Notes: generated by a model from the sequence alone, not told the origin. DNA of 64,000 nucleotides from Pseudomonas synxantha (GCF_900105675.1 NZ_LT629786.1:2170001-2234000), one strand, 5' to 3'. Positions 24,600-34,294 are shown, numbered from the stretch's first letter. Translations and numbers: made by a program.

Positions 24600-25389
24600 A
24601 CGCGCACTCCTGACGCTGTTGCTGCTGTGTACGCTGTTGTCGCAACAGGGCCTGGCCCAAGGCTTCGATCCCTTTGCCGCCGCGGGTATCGACAGCAGCC
24701 GAGTGGGTAGCCCACTGGCACTGGACAGCCGTTTCACCGATCAACAGGGGCGCTCCGTGCGCCTTGGGGATTTACTCAAGGGCCAACCGACGCTGTTGGT
24801 ACCGTTGTATTTCCGTTGTCCGAATGTCTGCGGGGCGGCGCTCACGACCTTGTTCAGTCAACTGGCCAACCAACCCTATCGACTGGGGCGTGACTTCCAG
24901 GTGATCGCCTTCAGCTTCGACCCCCGCGAAGACCCCAGCGCTGCCCGGGAAGAACTGGCCAAGCTCAGCCAGCACTGGCCCACGCTGGCCAACGCCGCCG
25001 GCTTGCACCTGCTCACCGGTGATGCCGCCGCGAGCCACGCCTTGGCCGACTCCATCGGCTTCGGCTATCGCTTCGACCCTGGGCAACAGCAGTACGCCCA
25101 CAGTTCAGCGGTGGCCGTGGTGACCGCGGATGGACGGCTGTCGCGCTGGCTCTATGGCCTGGGCTATCAAGCCAGCGATTTGCGCCTGGCGCTGACTGAG
25201 GCGGGGCAGGGCAAGCTTGGCGCGATCAAGGAGCAACTGTTGCTGCTGTGCTACCACTACGACCCACAGAGTGGCACCTATAGCAGCCGGATCATCCTGC
25301 TGTTGCAGGTGGCGGGAACGGCGACGGTGCTGCTGCTCGGCCTGTTTATTGCGGTGACCGTGCGGCGTGAACGGCGGGGGATGGGATGA
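24589..25389 (+). CDS. SCO1/SenC family copper chaperone for the oxidase CuA site
   Basis: 266 residues. The N-terminal signal peptide MGIERALLTLLLLCTLLSQQ is followed by a thioredoxin-like domain with the copper-binding CPNVC and the His in QQYAHSSAVAVV. A C-terminal membrane helix (IILLLQVAGTATVLLLGLF) anchors it from the opposite end to classical Sco proteins, an arrangement seen in some oxidase operons. It delivers copper to CuA of the subunit II encoded next (ATGA overlap). Confidence 0.9.
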   Translation: MGIERALLTLLLLCTLLSQQGLAQGFDPFAAAGIDSSRVGSPLALDSRFTDQQGRSVRLGDLLKGQPTLLVPLYFRCPNVCGAALTTLFSQLANQPYRLGRDFQVIAFSFDPREDPSAAREELAKLSQHWPTLANAAGLHLLTGDAAASHALADSIGFGYRFDPGQQQYAHSSAVAVVTADGRLSRWLYGLGYQASDLRLALTEAGQGKLGAIKEQLLLLCYHYDPQSGTYSSRIILLLQVAGTATVLLLGLFIAVTVRRERRGMG

Positions 25390-26318
25390 ACGAACAGTTC
25401 CTGCGCCTTTGGCCGGCGCAAGCCTCGGACTACGCGGTCTCGGTAGATTGGCTGGTGATTGGCTTCACCGCGATGATGGCTTTGTTTGTGCTGCCGGTGT
25501 TCGTCGCGTTGTGGGTGTTTATCTGGCGCTATCGGCGCGGTCGTCCGGCGGATCGCGACCACCGTCCGCAAAGCAACCTGCCCATCGAACTGGCGTGGAT
25601 TATCCTGCCGTTCATTGGCTCGTTGGTGGTGTTTCTGTTTTCCGCACGGTTGTTCTTCATTGCCCGCACGCCGCCGGACAACGCCCTGCAAGTGCAGGTC
25701 ACCGCCCGGCAATGGATGTGGAAATTCCAGCACCTGGGCGGGCAACGCGAAATCAACACGCTGCATGTGCCCGCCAGGCGCCCGATAAAGTTGACGATGA
25801 TTTCCGAGGACGTGATCCACAGCCTGTTTTTCCCCAGCCTGCGCATCAAGCAGGATGTGCTGCCGGGGCGCTACAGCATGTTGTGGTTCCAGGCCGAACA
25901 CAGCGGCACCTATGAGGTGTACTGCGCCGAATACTGTGGCACCGACCATGCCGCCATGCTTGCGCGCCTGGTGGTGCTGGACCCGGCCGACTACGAACGC
26001 TGGCTGAGCGACAACGGCAGTGCTGCCGACCTCGTCAGCCAGGGCGAGACGCTGTATCGCCAATACGGCTGCGGCAGCTGCCATGATTCGGGCAACGCGC
26101 CGCCCCTGGCAGGTGTATTCAACCGCACGGTACAACTGGCCGACGGCAGCCAGGTCAAGGCCGATGAAGCGTATCTGCGCGACAGCATCCTGCTGCCGCA
26201 AAAACAGCAAGTGGCGGGTTATCTGCCGATCATGCCGACCTACAGCAACCTGTTGGACGAAGAAGCCGTGCAGCGCCTGGTGGCCTATCTGCGCGCACTG
26301 CCCGGAGAAACTCGATGA
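25386..26318 (+). CDS. coxB: Cytochrome c oxidase subunit II with fused cytochrome c domain (caa3 type)
   Basis: 310 residues. There are two membrane helices near residues 18-42 and 66-88, then the cupredoxin domain with the CuA ligand set [12 protein letters not shown] (two Cys, His and Met), and a C-terminal cytochrome c domain with CGSCHD and an axial Met candidate in [12 protein letters not shown]. The fusion is the hallmark of caa3 oxidases, which receive electrons directly from a quinol:cytochrome c oxidoreductase complex. The start and stop both overlap neighbours by four bases. Confidence 0.95.
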   Translation: MNEQFLRLWPAQASDYAVSVDWLVIGFTAMMALFVLPVFVALWVFIWRYRRGRPADRDHRPQSNLPIELAWIILPFIGSLVVFLFSARLFFIARTPPDNALQVQVTARQWMWKFQHLGGQREINTLHVPARRPIKLTMISEDVIHSLFFPSLRIKQDVLPGRYSMLWFQAEHSGTYEVYCAEYCGTDHAAMLARLVVLDPADYERWLSDNGSAADLVSQGETLYRQYGCGSCHDSGNAPPLAGVFNRTVQLADGSQVKADEAYLRDSILLPQKQQVAGYLPIMPTYSNLLDEEAVQRLVAYLRALPGETR

Positions 26319-27913
26319 GCCCACCCAGCTATCTGCATGCCCAGGGGCTGCGCGCCTGGTTGTTGACCGGCGACCACAAGCGTATCGCGGTGTTGTACAT
26401 GCTCACCGTGACCTTCTTTTTCTTTGCCGGCGGGCTGGCGGCCAGCCTGATCCGTATTGAGCTGGTCACCGCCGAAGGCGACCTGCTGACCGCCGACGGC
26501 TACAACCGGGCGTTCACCCTGCACGGGGTGATCATGGTCTGGTTCTTTCTGATTCCTTCGATCCCCAGTGTGTTCGGCAACTTCCTTGTGCCCATCATGA
26601 TCGGCGCCAAGGACATGGCATTCCCGCGCCTGAACCTGTTCAGCTGGTACCTGCTGCTCGGCGGTGGCCTGTTCACCCTGCTTGCGCTGCTGCTGGGCGG
26701 GGTCGACACCGGTTGGACCTTTTACACACCGCTGTCGACCATGTTCAGCAACGGCCACGTGGTGGCGGTGATCTGCGGCGTATTCATCGCCGGGTTTTCG
26801 TCAATCTTCACCGGTATCAATATCATCGTCACCGTCCACACCCTGCGTGCGCCGGGCATGACCTGGATGCGCCTGCCACTGTTTATCTGGTCGATGTATG
26901 CCACCTCGATCATCCTGGTGCTGGCCACGCCGGTGCTGGCGATCACCCTGTTGCTGGTGGCCGCCGAGCACCTGTTCAATATCGGTGTGTTCGACCCGAA
27001 CCTGGGCGGCGATCCGCTGCTGTTCCAGCACCTGTTCTGGTTCTACAGCCATCCGGCGGTGTACATCATGATCCTGCCGGCCATGGGGGTGGTCAGTGAG
27101 CTGATCACGGCGGCTGCGCACAAACGCATCTTCGGCTACCGCTTTGTCGCCTGGTCCAGCGTGGCCATCGCAGTGATCGGCTTTCTGGTATGGGGCCACC
27201 ATATGTTCGTGGCCGGGCAGTCGATGTATGCCAGCCTGGTGTTCTCGCTGTTGAGCTTCCTGGTGGCCATTCCATCGGCGATCAAGGCATACAACTGGAG
27301 CGCCACGCTGTACAAGAGCGACCTGACCCTGCATGCCCCTTTCCTGTTCGCCCTGACCTTTATCGGCCTGTTCATCATCGGCGGGGTAACCGGGCTATTC
27401 CTGGCGCTGCTGGCGGCGGACCTGCATGCCCACGATACCTATTTTGTGGTCGCGCACTTCCACTACATCATGGTCGGTGCGGCAGTGGCAGGCTACTTCG
27501 GTGCGCTGCATTTCTGGTGGCCGAAAATCACCGGCAGGCTCTACTCGCAGCTGTGGGGCAAGATCACAGCGATCCTGATTTTCTGCGGGTTCAACCTGAC
27601 GTTCTTCCCGCAGTTCCTGCTCGGCTATCTGGGCATGCCCCGGCGCTACCACAGTTACGATGCGGATTTTCAGTTCCTCAATGTGCTGTCATCGGCCGGT
27701 GCGTCGATCCTGGCGTTGGCCTATGTGCTGCCGTTCTTCTATTTGCTGGGCTCGCTGCGCTGGGGCGAGCGGGCCCCAATCAACCCTTGGGAGGCCGCCG
27801 GGCTTGAGTGGCGCGTGGCCTCACCGCCGCCAACGCACAATTTCGCCGGCCCGGTGAGCGTGGATTTCGAAGCCTACGACTATTCCCCCGAGGCCCGTCG
27901 TGATCCGCTTTGA
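26315..27913 (+). CDS. coxA: Cytochrome c oxidase subunit I, A2-type haem-copper oxidase
   Basis: 532 residues with twelve membrane helices. Haem and CuB ligands are visible in [36 protein letters not shown] and [13 protein letters not shown]. The proton-channel glutamate of A1-type enzymes (HPEVY) is replaced by the YSHPAVY arrangement that defines A2-type oxidases, and K-channel residues are compatible. It reduces O2 to water and pumps protons across the inner membrane. The 3' end overlaps the subunit III gene by 14 bases. Confidence 0.95.
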   Translation: MSPPSYLHAQGLRAWLLTGDHKRIAVLYMLTVTFFFFAGGLAASLIRIELVTAEGDLLTADGYNRAFTLHGVIMVWFFLIPSIPSVFGNFLVPIMIGAKDMAFPRLNLFSWYLLLGGGLFTLLALLLGGVDTGWTFYTPLSTMFSNGHVVAVICGVFIAGFSSIFTGINIIVTVHTLRAPGMTWMRLPLFIWSMYATSIILVLATPVLAITLLLVAAEHLFNIGVFDPNLGGDPLLFQHLFWFYSHPAVYIMILPAMGVVSELITAAAHKRIFGYRFVAWSSVAIAVIGFLVWGHHMFVAGQSMYASLVFSLLSFLVAIPSAIKAYNWSATLYKSDLTLHAPFLFALTFIGLFIIGGVTGLFLALLAADLHAHDTYFVVAHFHYIMVGAAVAGYFGALHFWWPKITGRLYSQLWGKITAILIFCGFNLTFFPQFLLGYLGMPRRYHSYDADFQFLNVLSSAGASILALAYVLPFFYLLGSLRWGERAPINPWEAAGLEWRVASPPPTHNFAGPVSVDFEAYDYSPEARRDPL

Positions 27914-28532
27914 TGAGCGGCCCGCCGCGCCTTTTGCAGCCTTTGCCCAGCAACGCGATGCCGCACGCCTGGGCATGTGGCTGTTCCTGGCCAGCGAAGC
28001 GATGATGTTCGGCAGCCTGATCCTGGTGGCGTGGTTCTTGCGCTTGCAGCATCCCGATGGCGTAGCCCAGGCAGTGGCGAAGCTGCATTACCTGCTTGCG
28101 TCGGCCAACACCGTGCTGTTGCTGACCAGCAGCCTGCTGATGACGCTGGCGATGGCCGCCAAACGCCCGCATCGGATACGTCGACACCTGCTCGGCGCGG
28201 CGCTGCTTGGCTTGCTGTTCCTCGGGCTAAAGGGGGTTGAATATGGCCTGGAATGGCACGAAGGCGTGCTGCCCGGCTTTAGCCAGGGCGCACCGTGGCA
28301 ACTGCCCTCGGCGCAACTGTTCATGAACCTGTACCTGCTCGCCACGGCGCTGCACGGCGTGCATGTGCTGGTGGCCGTCGGCCTGGCGCTCTGGCTTTAC
28401 CGCGCCCTGGGGCGCTGCGCGCTGGCGCCTCGGCAAGCCTCGACGCGCCTGGAGATGACCGCGCTGTATTGGCACCTGGTGGATGCCATCTGGATTGTGC
28501 TGTTCCCCACGCTGTATTTGGTCGGGCGCTGA
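27900..28532 (+). CDS. coxC: Cytochrome c oxidase subunit III
   Basis: 210 residues with a GTG start ([20 protein letters not shown]). The five-helix subunit III pattern is clear: [53 protein letters not shown] and the terminal [20 protein letters not shown] with its conserved HLVD. It stabilises subunit I and its proton uptake. It overlaps coxA and is followed one base later by the subunit IV gene. Confidence 0.93.
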   Translation: MIRFDERPAAPFAAFAQQRDAARLGMWLFLASEAMMFGSLILVAWFLRLQHPDGVAQAVAKLHYLLASANTVLLLTSSLLMTLAMAAKRPHRIRRHLLGAALLGLLFLGLKGVEYGLEWHEGVLPGFSQGAPWQLPSAQLFMNLYLLATALHGVHVLVAVGLALWLYRALGRCALAPRQASTRLEMTALYWHLVDAIWIVLFPTLYLVGR

Positions 28533-28533
28533 G

Positions 28534-28788
28534 ATGAGCAGGGCGGGCGCGGTCAAGGTGTATGCCGGGTTGCTGCTGTTGCTGGCGTTGCAGCTGGCTT
28601 GCGCGCTGTACTGGCCGCGGCTGGGGGCGGTGATCATGCTTGCCGCCGCCGCGCAGTGCCTGTTGCTGTTGTGGTTTTACCTGGGCCTTTACCGTCATCG
28701 CGGCTGGGCGCGGCTGTTTGGTTGGGTCTACCTGTTGTGGCTGCTGGTGATGGTGGTATTTATCCTCGGGGAAGTGGCGACGCGCTGA
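28534..28788 (+). CDS. Cytochrome c oxidase subunit IV-like small membrane protein
   Basis: 84 residues starting MSRAGAVKVYAGLLLLLALQ, with three membrane helices and the typical CLLLLWFYLGLYRHRGWARL turn followed by LLWLLVMVVFILGE of prokaryotic COX4 proteins. It is the last gene of the act-cox operon. Its final 29 bases overlap the 3' end of the convergent molybdoenzyme gene, leaving no room for a terminator between them. Confidence 0.85.
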   Translation: MSRAGAVKVYAGLLLLLALQLACALYWPRLGAVIMLAAAAQCLLLLWFYLGLYRHRGWARLFGWVYLLWLLVMVVFILGEVATR

Positions 28789-31072
28789 GCCTGACCGGCA
28801 CCGATTTGGCGGCCGGCACCTTGCTGCGTTCGGCATGGTGCCAGAGCGGCACCAACGGGTTGCACTCCGGATAGTAGGCCGCAGCGCAACCTTCGGGAAT
28901 GTCATAGGCAATGATCTCGAACGGCCCGACCTGGCGCTTGACCTCAGGCTCGATGGCGGTGGTCAGCATGACCCGCTGGCCGACCGCGAAGCCCAGGCGC
29001 ACGATGTCGTTGCAGTGCATGAAGATGACTTCGCGGGTTCCGCTGACCCCGCGAAAACGGTCCTCATAACCATAAATGGTGGTATTGAACTGATCATTGC
29101 TGCGCAGCGTCATCAGTTGCAGTACGTCACGTGCAGGTTGCGCAAGGTTCACGTCATCGTCTTCGGCCAGGGTGACAGGGGTAATGAACTGCGCCTTGCC
29201 GGTCGGGGTCAGCCACTGGCGCTCGGCAGCAGCAATCGGCCGATGGAAGCCGCCGGGCTCGGCCATGCGGGTTTCCATGTCATGGAAGATCTGCGGGTAG
29301 ACGCGGCCAATGGCCGCCCTGACCTTGGCATAATCGGTGCTCCAGGCTTGCCAGTCGATGGTGTTGCCAGGGGGCAGGGTAGCCATGGCCAGGCCAGCCA
29401 CAATGCTCGCCTCCGCGCGTACGTGCGGGCCCACCGGCTCGGCGCTGCCGCGCCAGCCATGAATGCAGCCGGTGCTGTCTTCGGTGGTGTAGGTTTGTGC
29501 AACGCCATTCTGGCGGTCGATTTCGATGCGGCCCAGGCACGGCAGCAGCCACATGTTAGCGGCCGGCAGCAGGTGGGTGCGGTTGAGCTTGGTCGCCACC
29601 TGTACATTCAGGTGCAGTTGCTGCCAGGCCGGCTCCATGCGCGAGGTGTCGGGAATCGCCCGCAGGAAATTGCCACCCAGGCCGATAAAGCCGCGCACGC
29701 GCCCCTCGAGAATGCCTTCGCAGGCATCCACCGTACACAGGCCCATTTGTTGCGGTACCTTGAAACCGAAGTGCTGCTCGATCAGCTCCACGGGGACTTT
29801 TTTCGGGTCTTCGGTGATGCCGACCGTGCGTTGGCCCTGCACATTGGAATGCCCCCGCACCGGGCAGATACCCGCGCCTGGTTTGCCGATATTGCCGCGC
29901 AACAGCAGCAGGTTGACCAGCATCTGCACATTGGTCACCCCATGCCGATGCTGGGTGAGCCCCATGCCATAGACAAACATCACGCGCTGGCACCTGGCAT
30001 AGACGGTCGCAGCCGCCTCCAGTGCGCCACGGGTGAGGCCACTTTTATGTTCCAACTGCGCCCAGGAACAACGCCGCACGAAAGTGGTGAAGCCTTCGAA
30101 ACCTTCGGTGTGGCTGGCAATGAAGTCGTAATCGAGCACGGCGGGCGTGCCTTGCTCGGTTGCCCGGTCATCCATTTCCAGCAGGGCTTTGGCGATGCCG
30201 GTGATGGCCGCCGTATCCCCGCCAATGGCGACTTGGTGATACTGGGTACTGATCAAGGTCGAGTCGGGCGTGAGCATTTCGCTCGGCGACTGTGGATTGA
30301 CGAAGCGCTCCAGGCCGCGCTCGCGCAAGGGGTTGAAGGTGATGATCGGCACGTCGCGCCGGCGCACGTCCTGCAATTGATGCAGCATGCGCGGGCTGTT
30401 GCTGCCCACGTTCTGGCCGAAGAAAAACACGCCGTCGGTATGCTCGAAGTCGGCCAGGGTCACGGTGCCGACTGGCACGCCGATGCTTTCCTGCAACCCC
30501 ACGGACGTGCTCTCGTGGCACATGTTCGAGCTGTCGGGCAGGTTGTTGCTGCCGTAGGCACGGGCGAACAACTGGTACATGAACGAGGTTTCCAAAGAAG
30601 CCCGCCCGGAGGCGTAGAACACCACGCTGGCAGGGTCCATCGCCTTGAGTTGCGCGCCGATATCCCGGTAGGCTTCTTCCCAGGACGTTGGCTGGTAACG
30701 GTCACTTTGCGGGTCATAGCGCAGCGGATGGGTAAGGCGGCCATGCTGTTCAAGCGCGTAATCCGACCATTGGCGCAACTCACTCAAGGTGTGCGCGGAG
30801 AAAAAACCTGGGTCGGTCTTGCGCGACGTCAGTTCCCAGGCCGTGGCCTTGGCACCGTTCTCGCAGAATTCGAGCAGGTGAGGGCGCCCGGGCTTGGCCC
30901 AGGCGCAGCTCACGCAGGCAAAACCGTCAGGTTTGTTCTGTTTGAACAACGCGCCAGGCGCCTTGGCCACTACCTGTTCGCGCCAGAGAATGTTCATCAC
31001 CGACTTGGCCGAGCCCCACCCTCCGCTGGCATGGGTGTAGGGCTGGTAATGGCTCTTGGGATAAATAAGCAT
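28760..31072 (-). CDS. FdhF/YdeP family molybdopterin oxidoreductase
   Basis: 770 residues, usual for YdeP-like proteins. The N-terminus has GFACVSCAWAKPGRPHLLEF; the first three Cys-type ligands suggest one [4Fe-4S] cluster. The Mo ligand region reads SSNMCHESTSVGLQES with Cys where formate dehydrogenase H has selenocysteine. bis-MGD contacts are seen in GVFFFGQNVGSNSPRM, YGMGLTQHRHGVTNVQMLVN and NIGKPGAGICPVRGHSNVQG. The C-terminal dimethylsulfoxide-reductase-type domain ends with PEGCAAAYYPECNPLVPL. The substrate is unproven (formate is possible). No FdhD or electron-transfer subunit is adjacent. Confidence 0.9.
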   Translation of the reverse strand: MLIYPKSHYQPYTHASGGWGSAKSVMNILWREQVVAKAPGALFKQNKPDGFACVSCAWAKPGRPHLLEFCENGAKATAWELTSRKTDPGFFSAHTLSELRQWSDYALEQHGRLTHPLRYDPQSDRYQPTSWEEAYRDIGAQLKAMDPASVVFYASGRASLETSFMYQLFARAYGSNNLPDSSNMCHESTSVGLQESIGVPVGTVTLADFEHTDGVFFFGQNVGSNSPRMLHQLQDVRRRDVPIITFNPLRERGLERFVNPQSPSEMLTPDSTLISTQYHQVAIGGDTAAITGIAKALLEMDDRATEQGTPAVLDYDFIASHTEGFEGFTTFVRRCSWAQLEHKSGLTRGALEAAATVYARCQRVMFVYGMGLTQHRHGVTNVQMLVNLLLLRGNIGKPGAGICPVRGHSNVQGQRTVGITEDPKKVPVELIEQHFGFKVPQQMGLCTVDACEGILEGRVRGFIGLGGNFLRAIPDTSRMEPAWQQLHLNVQVATKLNRTHLLPAANMWLLPCLGRIEIDRQNGVAQTYTTEDSTGCIHGWRGSAEPVGPHVRAEASIVAGLAMATLPPGNTIDWQAWSTDYAKVRAAIGRVYPQIFHDMETRMAEPGGFHRPIAAAERQWLTPTGKAQFITPVTLAEDDDVNLAQPARDVLQLMTLRSNDQFNTTIYGYEDRFRGVSGTREVIFMHCNDIVRLGFAVGQRVMLTTAIEPEVKRQVGPFEIIAYDIPEGCAAAYYPECNPLVPLWHHAERSKVPAAKSVPVRLSASPLPRG

Positions 31073-31270
31073 CAGGCGCTCCCGTACTCGGCTGGATAAC
31101 CTTGGGACGGGATGAATACCGCAAAGGTTCGAGCCGATTGCCGGACGGAGACTGCCGTTTGTCTGTGGGGGGCTATCGCAAGTGAACCCCGGGACATCGA
31201 TTGTCCTCCACAGGCTTGTATGCCCGAAAACGCAATCGACGGGCGCATCTGCGCGCTCGAGGAGGGAGGT

Positions 31271-31450
31271 ATGAACAAGCCGTCATCGCCAGGGCCAGGC
31301 ACCCATGCCGGGCAAAAAGTACGCCCTGATACGGCAAAACGAAACGATAAGTCCGAGGACCCGAATGTCGAGCGCCCTTGGGAAGCGGATGTGGACCAGG
31401 GCGGCGTAGCCCCTGGCGGGCCGTCCAAGGACCCTGAATCAGGCGCATGA
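31271..31450 (+). CDS. Small hydrophilic protein of unknown function
   Basis: 59 residues starting MNKPSSPGPGTHAGQKVRPD, with GGAGGT directly before the ATG. It is rich in Gly, Pro, Asp and Lys, with no hydrophobic segment, so it is probably disordered. A longer in-frame start 53 codons upstream has no ribosome binding site. The unusually good Shine-Dalgarno and a hairpin after the stop support a real gene. No family recognised. Confidence 0.6.
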   Translation: MNKPSSPGPGTHAGQKVRPDTAKRNDKSEDPNVERPWEADVDQGGVAPGGPSKDPESGA

Positions 31451-31454
31451 CCGA

Positions 31455-31476
31455 CGGCCCTGTAGGGGCAGGGCCG
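31455..31476. terminator. Candidate bidirectional terminator hairpin
   Basis: CGGCCCTG-TAGGGG-CAGGGCCG forms an eight-pair stem between two convergent small genes. GGTTTTAATC follows on the plus strand about 12 bases later. Confidence 0.5.
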
Positions 31477-31488
31477 CCAGCAGCGGTT

Positions 31489-31770
31489 TTAATCGTCCAC
31501 AGTGAACGTGACCCAGCCCGGCCCATCGGTGGGTCTTTGAATCTCAACAATCACCCCGCTTACAGAGGTGCCGTCGGGCAAATTGACCGTCACGAAGTTC
31601 GGGTGGCCTGGCCACTCAAGCGTGGTATCGAATGCCAGGCGCACCACGGTGGGTTTACCGCTGCTGCTCATGTGGATGTCTACCGAGTCATTCAGGCATT
31701 CATCGGAGCCGGTGCCTAGATGGCGTGATGCGGTGATGACACTTGCAGAACCTTCATAGTCGTAAGACAT
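31489..31770 (-). CDS. Small uncharacterised protein, probably beta-rich
   Basis: 93 residues starting MSYDYEGSASVITASRHLGT. Alternating hydrophobic residues (VRLAFDTTLEW, NFVTVNLPDGTSVSGVIVEI, GWVTFTVDD) suggest a small beta-sandwich. There is no signal peptide or known motif. The start is preceded by AAAGG on the minus strand. It is followed upstream on the same strand by another unknown gene. Function unknown. Confidence 0.6.
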   Translation of the reverse strand: MSYDYEGSASVITASRHLGTGSDECLNDSVDIHMSSSGKPTVVRLAFDTTLEWPGHPNFVTVNLPDGTSVSGVIVEIQRPTDGPGWVTFTVDD

Positions 31771-31812
31771 ACTTGCGTACCTTTCGTATTAAGAGTGCGG
31801 GGGCGCAGGCAG

Positions 31813-32265
31813 TTATCTGCGGCGTTGAGTGCTCATTCGACAGGCACGCGCAATCGCAATGCCGGCTACCAGCAAGGCGGCGCCTGTTGCAATCAGTAAG
31901 TAGGGTGGCTGACTGGTTTTTCTCCTGCCGGCCCCTTCCCGGCGTTGACTGGCCGGTGCGGATTCAGGCGCCTGCGTGGGGGCATCGACCTGCATTTCCT
32001 GCAGTTTCAGGCGTGCGCCATCGTTCAACACCAGGGTCAGGTCTTCGATAGTGCCGGCGACCCGATCGGGAAACACCGGCTCGCCGTTGGCATCCAATTC
32101 GTCATACAGGAACTTCTGGCCTTCCAGCCATCCCACCGCAGTCATCAGCTCGGGACCGAGGTAGTACTTTCCATCCAGGAAGAATCCACCGAAATTCTTC
32201 GTGCGCTCCAGGTTTTGCACGGTGTAGCGCTGGCCGGGTCTCATTCCGGTTGCTGAGTCGATCAT
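31813..32265 (-). CDS. Uncharacterised protein with C-terminal membrane anchor
   Basis: About 150 residues from MIDSATGMRPGQRYTVQNLE, preceded by GGAGGA seven bases upstream; an ATG five codons earlier overlaps that site. The N-terminal 90 residues are soluble (FGGFFLDGKYYLGPELMTAV, GTIEDLTLVLNDGARLKLQE). A Pro/Ala-rich linker leads to one membrane helix near the C-terminus (LLIATGAALLVAGIAIARA) and a basic tail, so it is tail-anchored. No family is recognised. Confidence 0.65.
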   Translation of the reverse strand: MIDSATGMRPGQRYTVQNLERTKNFGGFFLDGKYYLGPELMTAVGWLEGQKFLYDELDANGEPVFPDRVAGTIEDLTLVLNDGARLKLQEMQVDAPTQAPESAPASQRREGAGRRKTSQPPYLLIATGAALLVAGIAIARACRMSTQRRR

Positions 32266-32457
32266 GCTGACTTCCTCCATTTACATGTCCTGCGATAGAG
32301 GAGGTTGGGTAAATGATCGTTCAATCCAAATGACCGAAAGGCACCACAACGCTTGCCAGCGTTCCCATCTTGCACAACTGCTGTGCAGCGCCAGGGGTTA
32401 ATCCGCTGAGCCGCCATGCCTATAGTTCCCTCACTAGCGCAGACCGAGGTGAGCCTG

Positions 32458-33390
32458 ATGAACCGTGAATTGCAACCCGCACCAAGCGACATGAACCAAG
32501 TGGACGCCGAGTACTTCGAATACAGCAAGGCGGCCAACCCCATCAGCGCCAATCTCATCCCGCGGATTCCCTACCACAGCTTTCCTGCCTCGTTGTATGC
32601 CAGCGGCCCCTCGCGGGTGATACCGCTGGACCTCAGCGACGCCTTGGGCTGTGAAGGGCCGGCGACCGGGCCCGGGCTGTGCGCGAACTTCATGCGTCTT
32701 AATCGGGGCGACACCCTCAGCCTGCAACCGAATGCGACCTCCCAGGTGTTCTACGTGATTGCCGGGGAGGGCAGCGTGGTCCAGGGGGCATATGAGATTC
32801 AATGGTCCAAAGGCTGCTTTATCGCCTTGCCCGGCTTGCAGGCGGCGCACTTTCGCGCAAGCCAGGATGCGCGTCTTTACTATGTGCACGATGAACCGTT
32901 ATTGCGTTACCTGGGGGTGACACGCAGCGCAGATCGTTTTACGCCGACGCTGTACCCCGCGGCACTGGCCAACGCAAAACTGCGTGAAGCGGCCGATGAT
33001 CCCCGTGCCCAGGACCGCAGCCGTATCAGCATTCTGCTGGGCAATCGCCACTTCCCGCAGACGCGCACGGTGACCCATGTGCTGTGGGCAATGTACGGGA
33101 TCCTGCCGGCGGGCTCGGTGCAGAAACCCCATCGGCATCAGTCGATTGCGCTGGACTTCATCATTGATTGCCCGGTGGGGTGCTACTCCCTGGTAGGCAC
33201 CGAGCTGGATGCGGATGGGCAGATCCGCAACCCGCAGCGGGTGGATTGGTCGCCGGGCCTGGCGTTTGTCACACCGCCTGGATACTGGCACGCGCACTTC
33301 AATGAATCAGACACCGAGGCGTTCCTGATCCCGATCCAGGATGCCGGGCTGCAAACCTACCTGCGCTCACTGGATATTCGTTTCAGTTGA
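32458..33390 (+). CDS. Bicupin domain protein
   Basis: 310 residues from MNRELQPAPSDMNQVDAEYF, with GAGGTGAG upstream; the earlier ATG at 32416 lacks one. Two cupin barrels are visible. The first contains LSLQPNATSQVFYVIAGEGS, the second GSVQKPHRHQSIALDFIID with HRH metal ligands and a later YWHAHFNES. The layout is like gentisate dioxygenase and related bicupins, but the first cupin lacks a full metal triad. Enzymatic role unknown. It converges with the LysR gene, with one base between the stops. Confidence 0.8.
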   Translation: MNRELQPAPSDMNQVDAEYFEYSKAANPISANLIPRIPYHSFPASLYASGPSRVIPLDLSDALGCEGPATGPGLCANFMRLNRGDTLSLQPNATSQVFYVIAGEGSVVQGAYEIQWSKGCFIALPGLQAAHFRASQDARLYYVHDEPLLRYLGVTRSADRFTPTLYPAALANAKLREAADDPRAQDRSRISILLGNRHFPQTRTVTHVLWAMYGILPAGSVQKPHRHQSIALDFIIDCPVGCYSLVGTELDADGQIRNPQRVDWSPGLAFVTPPGYWHAHFNESDTEAFLIPIQDAGLQTYLRSLDIRFS

Positions 33391-33391
33391 G

Positions 33392-34294
33392 TCATTTCCA
33401 GTCAGGTGCCTGGCCCAGTCGCTCAACGATGAAGTCGATAAAACACCTGACCTTGGACGACACGATGCGCTTGGGCGGGTAGACAAACCACACGGCAAAG
33501 GCCCGCTCGACATCGCGAACGCGCCACTGCGGCAACCACACCACAAGCTCGCCGGCGTCGATGCTGCGGGCCACCAGCCAATCCGGCAGCAACGCAAAGC
33601 CCAGGCCTTGGCGCGCAGCGATCAACTGCGCGTCGAGGTCGTTGATGCGAATACAGGCGGCATGCATCAGCGGTAACGCCAGGTCGCCGTTCACAAAGGT
33701 GATAGCGCTGGAAGTCGTACCCACTACGGCAGGCAAGCCGGCCAGGTCGGTGGGCGTTGACGGGGGCGGGTACTGCATCGCGAACGCCGGACTGGCCACC
33801 ACATAGTACCGGCCGTCACTGAGTTTGCGGGCCTTGAGCGTGGAATCGGCCAGCGCGCCGATGCGAATGGCGAGGTCTACGCCGGCATGGATCAGGTTGA
33901 CCTGAGCGTTATCCAGCACCAGCTCCACGCTGATTTGCGGGTAGCGCACGCGAAAATCGTTCAAGGCCGGAAGGATGTGATGCCGGGCAAATGCCGGCGG
34001 CAGGTTGAGTTTCAACAAGCCTCGGGGCTGCTGGTTCAACGCCGAGGTGGCGGCCTTGGCGTGTTCCAGCTCATCCAGCACCCTGCGAGCGTGCATCAGG
34101 AAGGTCTGGCCACCTTCCGTCAGGTGCAGCGTGCGAGTGGAGCGGTTGAACAACGCGATGCCCAGGTCTTGCTCAAGATCCTTCACGTAGCGCGACACCG
34201 TGGACGCCTTGATGCCCAGACGCTCGGCGGCGCGGGAGAAGTTATTGCCTTCGGCGGCTTCGACGAAGGCGGTGAGGGCGGCGAAATAGTCCAA
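33392..34294 (-). CDS. LysR family transcriptional regulator
   Basis: 300 residues, TTG start with GAGG six bases upstream (MDYFAALTAFVEAAEGNNFS). The helix-turn-helix reads SRAAERLGIKASTVSRYVKD, and the effector domain starts PRGLLKLNLPPAFARHHILP. It belongs to the CrgA/DmlR-like LysR branch. No divergent gene shares its promoter; the iron-sulfur-type regulator gene is upstream on the same strand. Target and effector are unknown. Confidence 0.9.
   Translation of the reverse strand: MDYFAALTAFVEAAEGNNFSRAAERLGIKASTVSRYVKDLEQDLGIALFNRSTRTLHLTEGGQTFLMHARRVLDELEHAKAATSALNQQPRGLLKLNLPPAFARHHILPALNDFRVRYPQISVELVLDNAQVNLIHAGVDLAIRIGALADSTLKARKLSDGRYYVVASPAFAMQYPPPSTPTDLAGLPAVVGTTSSAITFVNGDLALPLMHAACIRINDLDAQLIAARQGLGFALLPDWLVARSIDAGELVVWLPQWRVRDVERAFAVWFVYPPKRIVSSKVRCFIDFIVERLGQAPDWK

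Noticed and set aside
28835..31099. 754-codon plus-strand open frame
   Set aside because: It is the exact antisense shadow of the FdhF/YdeP gene, whose minus-strand product has clear family motifs; the plus product has none.
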